The notes under the pieces: model-generated
Told to the model about the DNA's origin: nothing
Database searches by the model: none
What the model saw: the letters and a program-made list of their open reading frames with translations, nothing else
Part shown: positions 26,236 to 34,087 of the stretch, piece after piece
How positions within the stretch are numbered: position 1 is the first letter of the stretch
Layout: the number at the start of each line of letters is the position of its first letter
NCBI GenBank assembly: GCA_934307695.1
Contig: CAKRCS010000004.1
Coordinates: 62,001 to 126,000 of the forward strand
Source: an uncultured Agathobacter sp.
Lineage (GTDB): Bacteria > Bacillota > Clostridia > Lachnospirales > Lachnospiraceae
Direction of reading: 5' to 3'
DNA length: 64,000 nt
Program-made: the position numbers and the translations under genes

Positions 26236-26245
26236 CGCAAACCAT

Positions 26246-27304
26246 TCAAACGTCATTCCCCTTTAAAATAGAAATAGAATGCTCTATCCCTTCTTGAATC
26301 GAAAACTGTGCTTTCCACCCTAGTTCCATCAGCTTTTCTCCGTCTAAAACCTGTCTCTGTATAGGGCTCTTTTCCATGTTCTCCTCCGGAATCGGTAACT
26401 GTATGTGAACTGCACTGCTATCCATTTCCGCACATGTTTCCGCCAAACACCTTATAGTAATAGTCTCTGTGGATGCAGCATTATAAGCCTGACCACTCTC
26501 ACCACAAAGCAGTGCTGACAAAATTGCTGATGCGCTATCTGCGATATACATATACGACCGCTCCTGCCTGCCTTCACTCTTTAAGATGATATCTGCTCCA
26601 GATGCGGCACTTCGTATAAACTGCATATGCGCACGATTGTCTGATTTCAACGCATTTGGTCCGAATGTATGACACAACCTTATAATAACAATTGGCAAAT
26701 TATATTGCATTCCATAACACGCACATAGATTTTCTGCCATCTGCTTACTCAATGGGTAGCAAGAACGTGGAGACAAAATATCCACCATTCCGCTTTCAGT
26801 TTCTTTATGCACAGCAACATCAGTTTCATATTGCCCGTACACCTCGCCAGAAGACACAAAAAGGAAACGCGACGCACCATAATGCTTCGCTGCGTCAAGG
26901 ACATTTTTTGTTCCGGTAATATTTTTTAGTATTGTGCCCGTTGGATCCTCACGAAAAAGAGAAGGATATGAATTGGCAGCCGCATGAACAACATAGTCTA
27001 TGCACTCTACTTGTTCTCCAAAATCAAGCGGAGCACAAACATCACCAACTACATAATGCAAATTGGGATCTTCGTTTCCGAATCTTGCCTCCAGCTTATC
27101 CCTGTTTCTCGATAAAGCATATACTGTTATTCCAGCTCCCCTTGTCTGATTCAGATAACGCAGAATATCAACGACAAAAGAGCCTACGATTCCCGTGGCT
27201 CCCGTAACCAGAATATTTTTCTTATAAAGCTTCTGCACGCCAGCAATTCCCTGGCACGCTCGTTCAACATCTTTTTTGTAGAGAGAATTTTGCAAAAAAT
27301 CCAT
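26246..27304 (-). CDS. Extended SDR, NAD-dependent sugar epimerase/dehydratase
   Basis: The 352-residue protein is an extended short-chain dehydrogenase. It has GATGIVGSF near residues 34-42, VVHAAANSYPS, and the catalytic YPLSK (Tyr-x3-Lys) near residue 185. VSSGEVYGQYE carries the catalytic Ser. It acts on a nucleotide-linked sugar, by resemblance to UDP-glucuronate decarboxylase or 4,6-dehydratase-like enzymes. It is the last gene of the glycan operon and lies seven bases after the IspD-like cytidylyltransferase, so it may act on that enzyme's CDP-linked product. A weak hairpin (26231-26257) overlaps its stop. The exact reaction is unassigned. Confidence 0.85.
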   Translation of the reverse strand: MDFLQNSLYKKDVERACQGIAGVQKLYKKNILVTGATGIVGSFVVDILRYLNQTRGAGITVYALSRNRDKLEARFGNEDPNLHYVVGDVCAPLDFGEQVECIDYVVHAAANSYPSLFREDPTGTILKNITGTKNVLDAAKHYGASRFLFVSSGEVYGQYETDVAVHKETESGMVDILSPRSCYPLSKQMAENLCACYGMQYNLPIVIIRLCHTFGPNALKSDNRAHMQFIRSAASGADIILKSEGRQERSYMYIADSASAILSALLCGESGQAYNAASTETITIRCLAETCAEMDSSAVHIQLPIPEENMEKSPIQRQVLDGEKLMELGWKAQFSIQEGIEHSISILKGNDV

Positions 27305-27311
27305 TTTGCCC

Positions 27312-28025
27312 TCACTTTAACCAAGCATCTCTTTTTGCCAGAAGAAGTGCCTTAAATATATCGATATCCTCTATTGTTGTTATTTTAAGATTTTTCTCAG
27401 AGCCGGCACAAAAATATACCTTCTCGCCCAATTCAATCATCAAAGTACAGCTCGCAACCGAATTGGTTATTCCTCGCCGCAGTGCCTCTCTATGCGCCCA
27501 CCCAAGCTTTCCAAGTGTAAATGCCTGTGGTGTCTGTGTTCGCGCCAGAGAATCTCTGTTAATAATCTCTTGGGAACTATTTGGATCTTCTTCTCTTAAA
27601 AGCATAGCTTCCGCACAAGGAATCACTGTTATCGCAGAACCCTTTACCCTGCACTGCGCAATGCACCCCGAAATAATTTCCTGAGAGACATTCGGGCGGA
27701 TTGCATCGTGAATCAGGATAATATCATTCTCCGAATAATGCTTCTCCAATTCAAATACGCCATTTCGAATAGACTCCTGCCCGTTCTCTCCACCAACAGT
27801 AACCCATTTCAGCTTAGTTATATTGAACTGTCTTGCATATGCCCACAGAATCTCCTGCCACCCCTCGAGACACACAACAGCTATCTCGTCAATCTCCGGA
27901 TGCTTTTGAAACGCTTGAAGTGTATATATAATTACGGGCTGGTCATTGATATTCAAAAACTGCTTCGGAATGTCCTGATTCATCCGAACCCCTTTGCCAC
28001 CGGCAATCAGTAACGCTATGTTCAT
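27312..28025 (-). CDS. IspD/TarI-like CTP-dependent cytidylyltransferase
   Basis: The 237-residue protein has the IspD fold signatures: the CTP loop LLIAGGKGVRMNQDIPKQF at the N terminus, HDAIRPNVS (about 107-115), and RTQTPQAF (about 160). The start at 28025 is used because GGGAG lies nine bases upstream of MNIALL. Position inside a glycan operon argues against the isoprenoid role and for activation of a polyol or sugar phosphate as in TarI (CDP-ribitol). The partner is an extended SDR instead of the TarJ alcohol dehydrogenase, so the product may be a different CDP-linked compound. Confidence 0.85.
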   Translation of the reverse strand: MNIALLIAGGKGVRMNQDIPKQFLNINDQPVIIYTLQAFQKHPEIDEIAVVCLEGWQEILWAYARQFNITKLKWVTVGGENGQESIRNGVFELEKHYSENDIILIHDAIRPNVSQEIISGCIAQCRVKGSAITVIPCAEAMLLREEDPNSSQEIINRDSLARTQTPQAFTLGKLGWAHREALRRGITNSVASCTLMIELGEKVYFCAGSEKNLKITTIEDIDIFKALLLAKRDAWLK

Positions 28026-28058
28026 AACTGTTCTCTCCCTGCACATGCTGCCAAAAAG

Positions 28059-29087
28059 TTAGCTTTGTCCACCCAAATATGCTTCTAACTCATTGCGGAC
28101 ATATTCCAATGATAAAAGCTTCTCTTTGACCTGTTCTACATCCAGCAATGTCGTATTATCCGATGTGAACTCGGTAAGTTTAGCTTTCTCAACCTGCCCC
28201 TTTTCAAAATACTGCTCATAGTTCAAATCCCTGTTATCAGCAGGAACTCTGTAAAAATTACCTAGGTCAAAGGCATGCATACATTCTTCTTTGGTAAGAA
28301 GTGTCTCTGACTTTTTTTCTCCATGCCTGGTTCCGATATAATGAATCTCATTCGTATCATGGAACAGTTCCTGTACTGCCTGCGCCAAAGTCCCGATTGT
28401 GCAGGCCGGAGCCTTCTGAACCATTATGTCCCCCGGCTGCGCATGCTCAAATGCAAACATAACCAGATCAACAGCCTCGTCAAGACTCATCAGAAAGCGC
28501 GTCATATCCGGATCCGTAACCGTGATCGGTTTTCCTTCCTTAATCTGATCGATAAACAGCGGAATTACAGAGCCTCTGGAACACATAACATTACCATATC
28601 TGGTTCCACATATTACGGTGTTCTCCGTAGTTCGCGATTTCGCCACAAAAACTCTCTCCATCATTGCCTTACTGATTCCCATTGCGTTGATCGGATATGC
28701 CGCCTTGTCCGTTGACAGGCAGATTACCTTTTTAACACCGGCCTGAATCGCTGCCGTAAGGACATTATCGGTACCGATAACATTCGTTCGAACCGCTTCC
28801 ATCGGGAAAAATTCGCAGGATGGAACCTGCTTCAAAGCTGCCGCGCTGAAAATATAATCCACTCCGAAAATAGCGTCCTGAACGCTTCGTATGTCACGGA
28901 CATCCCCTATGTAGAATTTAATTTTAGAGTTATTGTAATGCTTGCGCATATCATCCTGTTTCTTCTCATCACGGGAAAATACACGGATTTCCTTTATATC
29001 CGTATCCAAAAATCTCTTCAGTACCGCATTACCAAAAGAACCGGTTCCTCCGGTAATCATCAGTGTCTTCCCTTCAAAAATACTCAT
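28059..29087 (-). CDS. UDP-GlcNAc C4,6-dehydratase/C5-epimerase (FnlA/CapE/WbvB type)
   Basis: The 342-residue SDR has TGGTGSFGNAVL at the N terminus and LSTDKAAYPINAMGISKAMM near 123-142. The Met-Gly at the usual catalytic Tyr position (MGISK rather than YGATK) is the mark of the inverting CapE/FnlA/WbjB group as opposed to PseB/FlaA1. It should convert UDP-D-GlcNAc to the 4-keto-6-deoxy L-sugar. The start at 29087 overlaps the previous stop (ATGA) with GGAGG upstream. Together with the next two genes upstream it forms the UDP-L-QuiNAc or UDP-L-FucNAc route. Confidence 0.9.
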   Translation of the reverse strand: MSIFEGKTLMITGGTGSFGNAVLKRFLDTDIKEIRVFSRDEKKQDDMRKHYNNSKIKFYIGDVRDIRSVQDAIFGVDYIFSAAALKQVPSCEFFPMEAVRTNVIGTDNVLTAAIQAGVKKVICLSTDKAAYPINAMGISKAMMERVFVAKSRTTENTVICGTRYGNVMCSRGSVIPLFIDQIKEGKPITVTDPDMTRFLMSLDEAVDLVMFAFEHAQPGDIMVQKAPACTIGTLAQAVQELFHDTNEIHYIGTRHGEKKSETLLTKEECMHAFDLGNFYRVPADNRDLNYEQYFEKGQVEKAKLTEFTSDNTTLLDVEQVKEKLLSLEYVRNELEAYLGGQS

Positions 29088-30214
29088 CCCTGCTTCCTCC
29101 ACACCTTATCGTCAATAATCCTTGTATAGCTCTGAATGATTCGAATTACCGTAGAGGATACGTTCTCCACCTCGTAATCCGGCACCGGCTCTCCAAAATC
29201 ACCGAGTTCTGCCATCTTTACTGCCATATCAACCGACTGTAACAGAGACTCTTCGGTAATCCCTCCGATTACGAAAGTTCCTTTATCCAATGCTTCCGGT
29301 CTTTCGGTAGAGGTTCTGATACATACAGCCGGGAAATGGCTGACTGCGGTTTCTTCCGGCATGGTTCCGCTATCCGAAACAACACAAAATGCATGCTTCA
29401 TCAGATGACTATAATCTGTGAAATTAAATGGCGGCATCTTCCTTACAAGTGGGTGGAACTGAAAATTACGCTCCTCCACAAATTTTGCACTTCGCGGATG
29501 CAACGAATAAATTACCGGCATCTGATACGTTTCTGCCATCATGTTTACAGCATTCATAAGGCTTTCAAAATGGTCTTCCTGGTCGATGTTCTCCTCCCTG
29601 TGAGCGGATAAAACAATATACCTTCCGGCTTCTAGTCCAAGTTCCGAAAGCACCCGGCTATGGTCAATTTCTTTCTGATGTGCAACAATTACTTCCTTCA
29701 TCGGGGAACCCGTGACATAAATATGCTCTTTGCGCACGCCCTCTGCGATCAGATAACGTCTCGCATGCTCTGTATACGGAAGATTCACGTCTGAAATATG
29801 GTCTACAATTCTCCGGTTCGTCTCCTCCGGAAGATTTTCATCAAAGCAGCGATTTCCTGCTTCCATGTGAAAAATCGGCACCTTAAGGCGTTTTGCTGCA
29901 ATCGCGGAAAGTGCAGAATTGGTATCCCCAAGAATCAAAAGTGCATCCGGTCTTACCTCCTGCATAAGAGAATAGGACTTAGCGATAATATTTCCCATCG
30001 TCTCACCGAGATTGTCCCCGACAACCCCCAGATAATAATCCGGCTTGCGGATCCCAAGATCCTCATAAAAAATGTCATTCAGCCTCGCATCATAATTCTG
30101 TCCCGTATGAACAAAAATATGATCAAAGTATATATCTGCTTTCTTGATAATCTCTGACAGTCGGATCAGCTCCGGTCTCGTTCCGGCAATCGTCATAACC
30201 TTAAGCTTTCTCAT
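29084..30214 (-). CDS. UDP-N-acetylglucosamine 2-epimerase family (FnlC/CapG/WbvD type)
   Basis: The 376-residue enzyme has the non-hydrolysing UDP-GlcNAc 2-epimerase layout with GT-B lobes: MTIAGTRPELIRLSEII at the start, HTGQNYD, FHMEAGNRCFDENLPEE (about 118-135), and a C-terminal SDSGTMPEE with STERPEALDKGT. In the FnlABC/CapEFG/WbvBRD pathways this protein performs the last C2 epimerisation. It lies between the dehydratase gene (4-base overlap) and the reductase gene (5-base gap), the canonical trio. Confidence 0.9.
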   Translation of the reverse strand: MRKLKVMTIAGTRPELIRLSEIIKKADIYFDHIFVHTGQNYDARLNDIFYEDLGIRKPDYYLGVVGDNLGETMGNIIAKSYSLMQEVRPDALLILGDTNSALSAIAAKRLKVPIFHMEAGNRCFDENLPEETNRRIVDHISDVNLPYTEHARRYLIAEGVRKEHIYVTGSPMKEVIVAHQKEIDHSRVLSELGLEAGRYIVLSAHREENIDQEDHFESLMNAVNMMAETYQMPVIYSLHPRSAKFVEERNFQFHPLVRKMPPFNFTDYSHLMKHAFCVVSDSGTMPEETAVSHFPAVCIRTSTERPEALDKGTFVIGGITEESLLQSVDMAVKMAELGDFGEPVPDYEVENVSSTVIRIIQSYTRIIDDKVWRKQG

Positions 30215-30219
30215 TCCCT

Positions 30220-31080
30220 CTACACTCCTTTATATTGCTGATACAGATTCGGATGAGCACTTATCCACTCTCCCATCTCACGGATCATCGTCTCGTAATC
30301 CGGGACTTGAAATGGCTGCTCCTTCCTCGTATTAACCAAAGACTTATCACTAACCGTGGATGTTTCTTCCTGTATTAAAATATGATTCTGCCTACAGTAT
30401 CGATTAAAAAGCTCCAGAAGATTATACTTGCTAATAAACTCATTATTAACCAGATGATACAATCCCGTCTGTGGACTCTCACATTCCTGTGCAACCGCCT
30501 TAGCAAGCTGAAGCGTTGTTACGCCTGACCAGATCACCCTCTTATATCCACGCACCGTATCATGCTGCATCATGAACCAATGAAATAAGCCGATTCCACC
30601 CGATTTCAATTCCGGCCCGATAATTGATGTCCGGATCGTAAGATTTTTGTCATCCAACACCTCACCGAGCATCTTTGATCTTCCATAATACGAGCCTGCA
30701 TCCGGCAGATCAGTCTCGGTGTAATGTCCTTTCGTTCCTTCAAAAACGCAATCTGTGCTGATATGAATCAGCTTTGTCTTTGAATCCACCAGCTCCTCCG
30801 CCAAAAAATGAGGAAGGACGCTGTTTAAATAAATGCCATCCGCCAAATGTGCATCCACATACTTATTCAATACCCCGATGCAATTAACCACATAATCATA
30901 ATTATGTGCCCTTAAAGCGCGCCGCACATCTTCTTTATCCGTTGCATCGCCGACAATGGTTTCACATACAGGGCTGTCCTGCCTTGCAAATCCATACACC
31001 GTATGCCCCTGTTCTATCAAATACTGTGCAATGATATGACCAGCCATACCATTTACGCCCATGATCAAAAAAGTTTTCAT
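30220..31080 (-). CDS. RmlD-like NAD(P)-dependent 4-keto-sugar reductase (WbvR-like)
   Basis: The 286-residue protein has GVNGMAGHIIAQYL, ISTDCVFEG and catalytic YYGRSK (about 148-153), which is the RmlD reductase layout. It lacks the C-terminal cupin domain of FnlB/CapF/WbjC. In Vibrio cholerae O37 the cupin-less WbvR reduces the same intermediate toward UDP-L-QuiNAc, whereas cupin-bearing WbjC/CapF leads to UDP-L-FucNAc. On that basis UDP-L-QuiNAc is the more likely product. This is an inference from domain content. The gene is followed at five bases by the 2-epimerase. Confidence 0.85.
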   Translation of the reverse strand: MKTFLIMGVNGMAGHIIAQYLIEQGHTVYGFARQDSPVCETIVGDATDKEDVRRALRAHNYDYVVNCIGVLNKYVDAHLADGIYLNSVLPHFLAEELVDSKTKLIHISTDCVFEGTKGHYTETDLPDAGSYYGRSKMLGEVLDDKNLTIRTSIIGPELKSGGIGLFHWFMMQHDTVRGYKRVIWSGVTTLQLAKAVAQECESPQTGLYHLVNNEFISKYNLLELFNRYCRQNHILIQEETSTVSDKSLVNTRKEQPFQVPDYETMIREMGEWISAHPNLYQQYKGV

Positions 31081-31160
31081 CCTATATACCTCTTGAAACC
31101 TCTATTGCATCTGAAATTCTTCCTCTCTTACACATATCATCGACGGAACGATATGATAAG

Positions 31161-31198
31161 ATTCGCAATATATCAATCTAATTTGATATATTGCGAAT
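31161..31198. repeat. 16-bp intercistronic stem-loop
   Basis: ATTCGCAATATATCAA and TTGATATATTGCGAAT form a perfect stem with a six-base loop in the 138-base gap between the Ppd gene and the RmlD-like gene, the largest gap inside the operon. No U-run follows on the minus strand. It may be an mRNA stabiliser or processing site separating the phosphonate and deoxysugar segments. Confidence 0.6.
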
Positions 31199-31218
31199 TG
31201 TATTTTGCGAATGGTGTT

Positions 31219-32337
31219 TTACAGACTTTGCAGATACTCCATAAACATCTGCTTATTCTGTTTTGCAGTTGTCGTAGGTCTGCCAAGATCTGCTCTCGAT
31301 CCGATTGCACATTTGACCTCAATAAATGAAAGTTCCTGCTTCATCTTGGCTTCTTCCAATGCCTGGCGCAGCTCCACCTCGGAAGTTACCGTAATTACAT
31401 TCGGATACCCGCACCCATCTGCAATCTTCAAAAGATCAATCTTTTTTGCAACTGTAGGCATTCCTCCAACTGTCTCATGCGCCTCATTATTTAACACGAT
31501 ATGTACCAGATTCTCCGGTGCATTGCTTCCAATCACTGCCATTGCTCCCATGTGCATAAGGGCAGCGCCATCCCCATCTATGCACCATACTTTGCAGTTT
31601 GGCTTATTAAGTGCAATTCCAAGCGCGATCGAGCTACTATGCCCCATGGAACCAACCGTCAGGAAATCATATTTGTGTGACTGATGATTGCGCTCGCGAA
31701 TTTCAAAAAGTTCGCGGCTTGCTTTACCGGTCGTTGATACAATAATATCTTCTCCCGCAACAGAAACAATCTCCTCAATGGCTTTTTCACGAATCAAGGT
31801 ATACGAATTTGAGTATTCTACCTTTTCATTATAAGTCAACGCATTCTTTCTAACGAGGAATGCCACACCGTTGCCCTTAGCTAATACCTCTTTCGCCACT
31901 TTAATCTCATCTTGCACTTCCTCGACAGATGTATTCTCTGCAATGATGATTGTATAAAGTCCGATGTCTTTTAGCAGCTGCTCGGAAATTTCGCCTTGGA
32001 AAATATGCTGCGGTTCGTCATGCACCCCCGGCTCACCACGCCAGCCCACTACAAAAATGCACGGAATACCATATACTTTCTCATTGAGGAGCGATGCAAC
32101 CGGATTGACGATATTTCCGATTCCACTGTTCTGCATATAAACAAGCGGTATTTTCCCCGTAGCCAAGTGGTAGCCGGCTGCCAGCGCAGTACAGTTTCCC
32201 TCATTTGCCGCAATAATATGCTTAGATGAAATTCCAAATGAACCCGCAAGGTAATTGCATAATGCCTTCAACTGGGAATCCGGAACTCCGGTATAAAAAT
32301 CAACATCAAGTTGTTCTAATAGTTGCTTAACTTGCAT
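31219..32337 (-). CDS. Phosphonopyruvate decarboxylase
   Basis: The 372-residue ThDP enzyme has both expected domains. The N-terminal pyrimidine-binding domain includes FYTGVPDSQLK and IIAANEGNCTALAAGY with the catalytic Glu (about 45). The C-terminal pyrophosphate-binding domain has the GDG motif VWCIDGDGAALMHMGAM (about 233-249) and VLNNEAHETVGGMPT. The length and the EGNC block fit Ppd/AepY rather than larger ThDP enzymes. It decarboxylates phosphonopyruvate to phosphonoacetaldehyde, pulling the unfavourable PEP mutase equilibrium. It lies two bases after the PEP mutase gene. Confidence 0.93.
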   Translation of the reverse strand: MQVKQLLEQLDVDFYTGVPDSQLKALCNYLAGSFGISSKHIIAANEGNCTALAAGYHLATGKIPLVYMQNSGIGNIVNPVASLLNEKVYGIPCIFVVGWRGEPGVHDEPQHIFQGEISEQLLKDIGLYTIIIAENTSVEEVQDEIKVAKEVLAKGNGVAFLVRKNALTYNEKVEYSNSYTLIREKAIEEIVSVAGEDIIVSTTGKASRELFEIRERNHQSHKYDFLTVGSMGHSSSIALGIALNKPNCKVWCIDGDGAALMHMGAMAVIGSNAPENLVHIVLNNEAHETVGGMPTVAKKIDLLKIADGCGYPNVITVTSEVELRQALEEAKMKQELSFIEVKCAIGSRADLGRPTTTAKQNKQMFMEYLQSL

Positions 32338-32339
32338 CT

Positions 32340-33635
32340 TTATAGCTCCTCAATCAATGAAATGATCTGTTTTACCGGCATAAGTCTGTCATCGGCCTCT
32401 TTTGACCGATGATACGTCAAAATATCAGTAGCTGTTTTTTCCATTGCCGGATATGCGCTTCTGATCAGATGATTGGCATAAATAACGATACTCACGCCAT
32501 GTTCGATCAGTTCAGCCTCTGTAACATGATTATATGAAGTCGGAACAACCACAAGTGGAATATCCGGATAATTTTCACGAAAGGCATCACAAAAAGCAAA
32601 GATTTCTTCCGGGTTTTTGTTCCGGCTATGTATCATAATTCCATCTGCTCCAGCTTTTACGTATGCATCAGCTCTATTAAGTGCATCTTCAAGTCCTTTC
32701 TCAAGAATAAGACTTTCAATACGTGCAATGATCATAAAATCATCTGTAAGCTGAACCTTTTTTCCTGCTTTTATTTTCTCACAAAAATGTTCAATCGAGT
32801 CCTGCGTCTGCTCAACCTCTGCCCCGAATAAAGAGTTTCGCTTCAACCCATTCTTATCTTCGATAATAACCGCTGACACACCAAGTCTCTCCAAGGTACG
32901 AACCGTATATACAAAGTGCTCAATCAATCCACCCGTATCTCCATCGAAAATGATCGGCTTCATAGTCACTTCCATGACATCATTTATCGTTCTGACTCTG
33001 GAAGTCAGATCAACAAGCTCTATATCCGGCTTTCCCTTTTCCGTAGAATCACAAAGCGAGCTTAACCACATTGCATCAAACTGATTCAGCTCACCGTTAT
33101 GTGCTACAACCGTCTTTTCTGCAATCAGTCCAGTAAGACCGCTATGCACCTCCAAAACCTTCACAATCGGGCAAAGCTTTAGAAGCTGCCGCAACCGTTT
33201 CCTCCGATATTCCGGCATCGCAAGCTTTTCTTTCATTCTTTTCTCAATTCTTGCGACGTTTTCATTGAATGTATATGGCACTTCAATGAGCTGCCCACCT
33301 GTGCGTTCCAAGAGTTCCAGAACATTCTGGCGGATAATCGTAAGAGGTTCTTCTCTCCAATTATCCCCATGGACGACATAGTCCGGTTTTATCGTTTCAA
33401 AGATTTCGTCATACATAATCTCAGACTGTACGACTACCTCTTTTATCCCCGGAATCTGTCTAATCATTTCTATACGTTCGTCCAATGTTTTGGAAGGAAA
33501 GCGTAAGTACTTGATCATCGCCTCATCCGTTAAAACCCCAACGATCACTTCTCCATACTTTTTACATTCTTCAATTATCTTATAATGGCCCTCATGCAAT
33601 ATATCCGTACAAAAACAGGTATATACCGTCTTCAT
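32340..33635 (-). CDS. Cytidylyltransferase-PEP mutase fusion (Fom1-like layout)
   Basis: The 431-residue protein joins two domains. Residues 1-130 are a TagD-like nucleotidyltransferase with the HxGH motif in TDILHEGHYKII and the VVHGDNWREEP segment. Residues 145-431 are a PEP mutase with the diagnostic EDKxGxKxNS signature (IEDKNGLKRNSLF, near 257-269), MKPIIFDGDTGG and DGIMIHSRNK. PEP mutase makes the C-P bond of phosphonopyruvate. Fom1 of the fosfomycin pathway has the same domain order, and its N-terminal domain cytidylylates hydroxyethylphosphonate. The start at 33635 follows GGAGAG. Confidence 0.92.
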   Translation of the reverse strand: MKTVYTCFCTDILHEGHYKIIEECKKYGEVIVGVLTDEAMIKYLRFPSKTLDERIEMIRQIPGIKEVVVQSEIMYDEIFETIKPDYVVHGDNWREEPLTIIRQNVLELLERTGGQLIEVPYTFNENVARIEKRMKEKLAMPEYRRKRLRQLLKLCPIVKVLEVHSGLTGLIAEKTVVAHNGELNQFDAMWLSSLCDSTEKGKPDIELVDLTSRVRTINDVMEVTMKPIIFDGDTGGLIEHFVYTVRTLERLGVSAVIIEDKNGLKRNSLFGAEVEQTQDSIEHFCEKIKAGKKVQLTDDFMIIARIESLILEKGLEDALNRADAYVKAGADGIMIHSRNKNPEEIFAFCDAFRENYPDIPLVVVPTSYNHVTEAELIEHGVSIVIYANHLIRSAYPAMEKTATDILTYHRSKEADDRLMPVKQIISLIEEL

Positions 33636-33653
33636 GTGTTCTCTCTCCAAATG

Positions 33654-34082
33654 TTAATTATCTCTTTCCTTGATCAACTTCTGAATCATTGTGGATGAAA
33701 CCCCCTGGGTGTATTCAGGCTCGATAATCTGCCCGCCCCACTCAGCAAGGATTCCTATTGCCTTCTCCCTGACATCTGCCAGCGGTCCCTCTCTCCAATC
33801 CGTTCCATGTACCATATAATCCGGCTTGTATTTGCGTAGATTCTCTTCATAATCTCTGGTTAATTGTGGAACAACCTCATCTACGCCCTTAATATTCTCA
33901 ATCACGATTTTTCTCTGTTCATATGGCATATAAGGGACTCTTTTATAAGATGCAATAGCCTCATCCGTAAAAAGGCCAACCATTACACGTCCATATTGCG
34001 CCGACACTTTGATAATGTTAATATGACCTGGGTGTAAAATATCTACCGCCATCGGAACATATACCAATTTTTCTTTTTCCAT
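33654..34082 (-). CDS. Stand-alone TagD-like cytidylyltransferase
   Basis: The 142-residue enzyme is a single nucleotidyltransferase domain with HPGH (AVDILHPGHINII), a GTDWREGP segment and the C-terminal SSTMI pattern of glycerol-3-phosphate cytidylyltransferases. It is clearly paralogous to the N-terminal domain of the adjacent PEP mutase fusion (compare MVHGTDWREGP with VVHGDNWREEP). It could make CDP-glycerol for the TagF-like protein at 41702, or a CMP-phosphonate. Two related transferases side by side suggest two different phosphoryl or phosphonyl acceptors. Confidence 0.88.
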   Translation of the reverse strand: MEKEKLVYVPMAVDILHPGHINIIKVSAQYGRVMVGLFTDEAIASYKRVPYMPYEQRKIVIENIKGVDEVVPQLTRDYEENLRKYKPDYMVHGTDWREGPLADVREKAIGILAEWGGQIIEPEYTQGVSSTMIQKLIKERDN

Positions 34083-34087
34083 GTGCT

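Noticed and set aside
28059..29087. Possible PseB/FlaA1 enzyme of pseudaminic acid synthesis
   Set aside because: The active-site stretch is NAMGISK rather than YGATK, and no pseC, pseG, pseH or pseI genes are present. The FnlABC-type trio explains it better.
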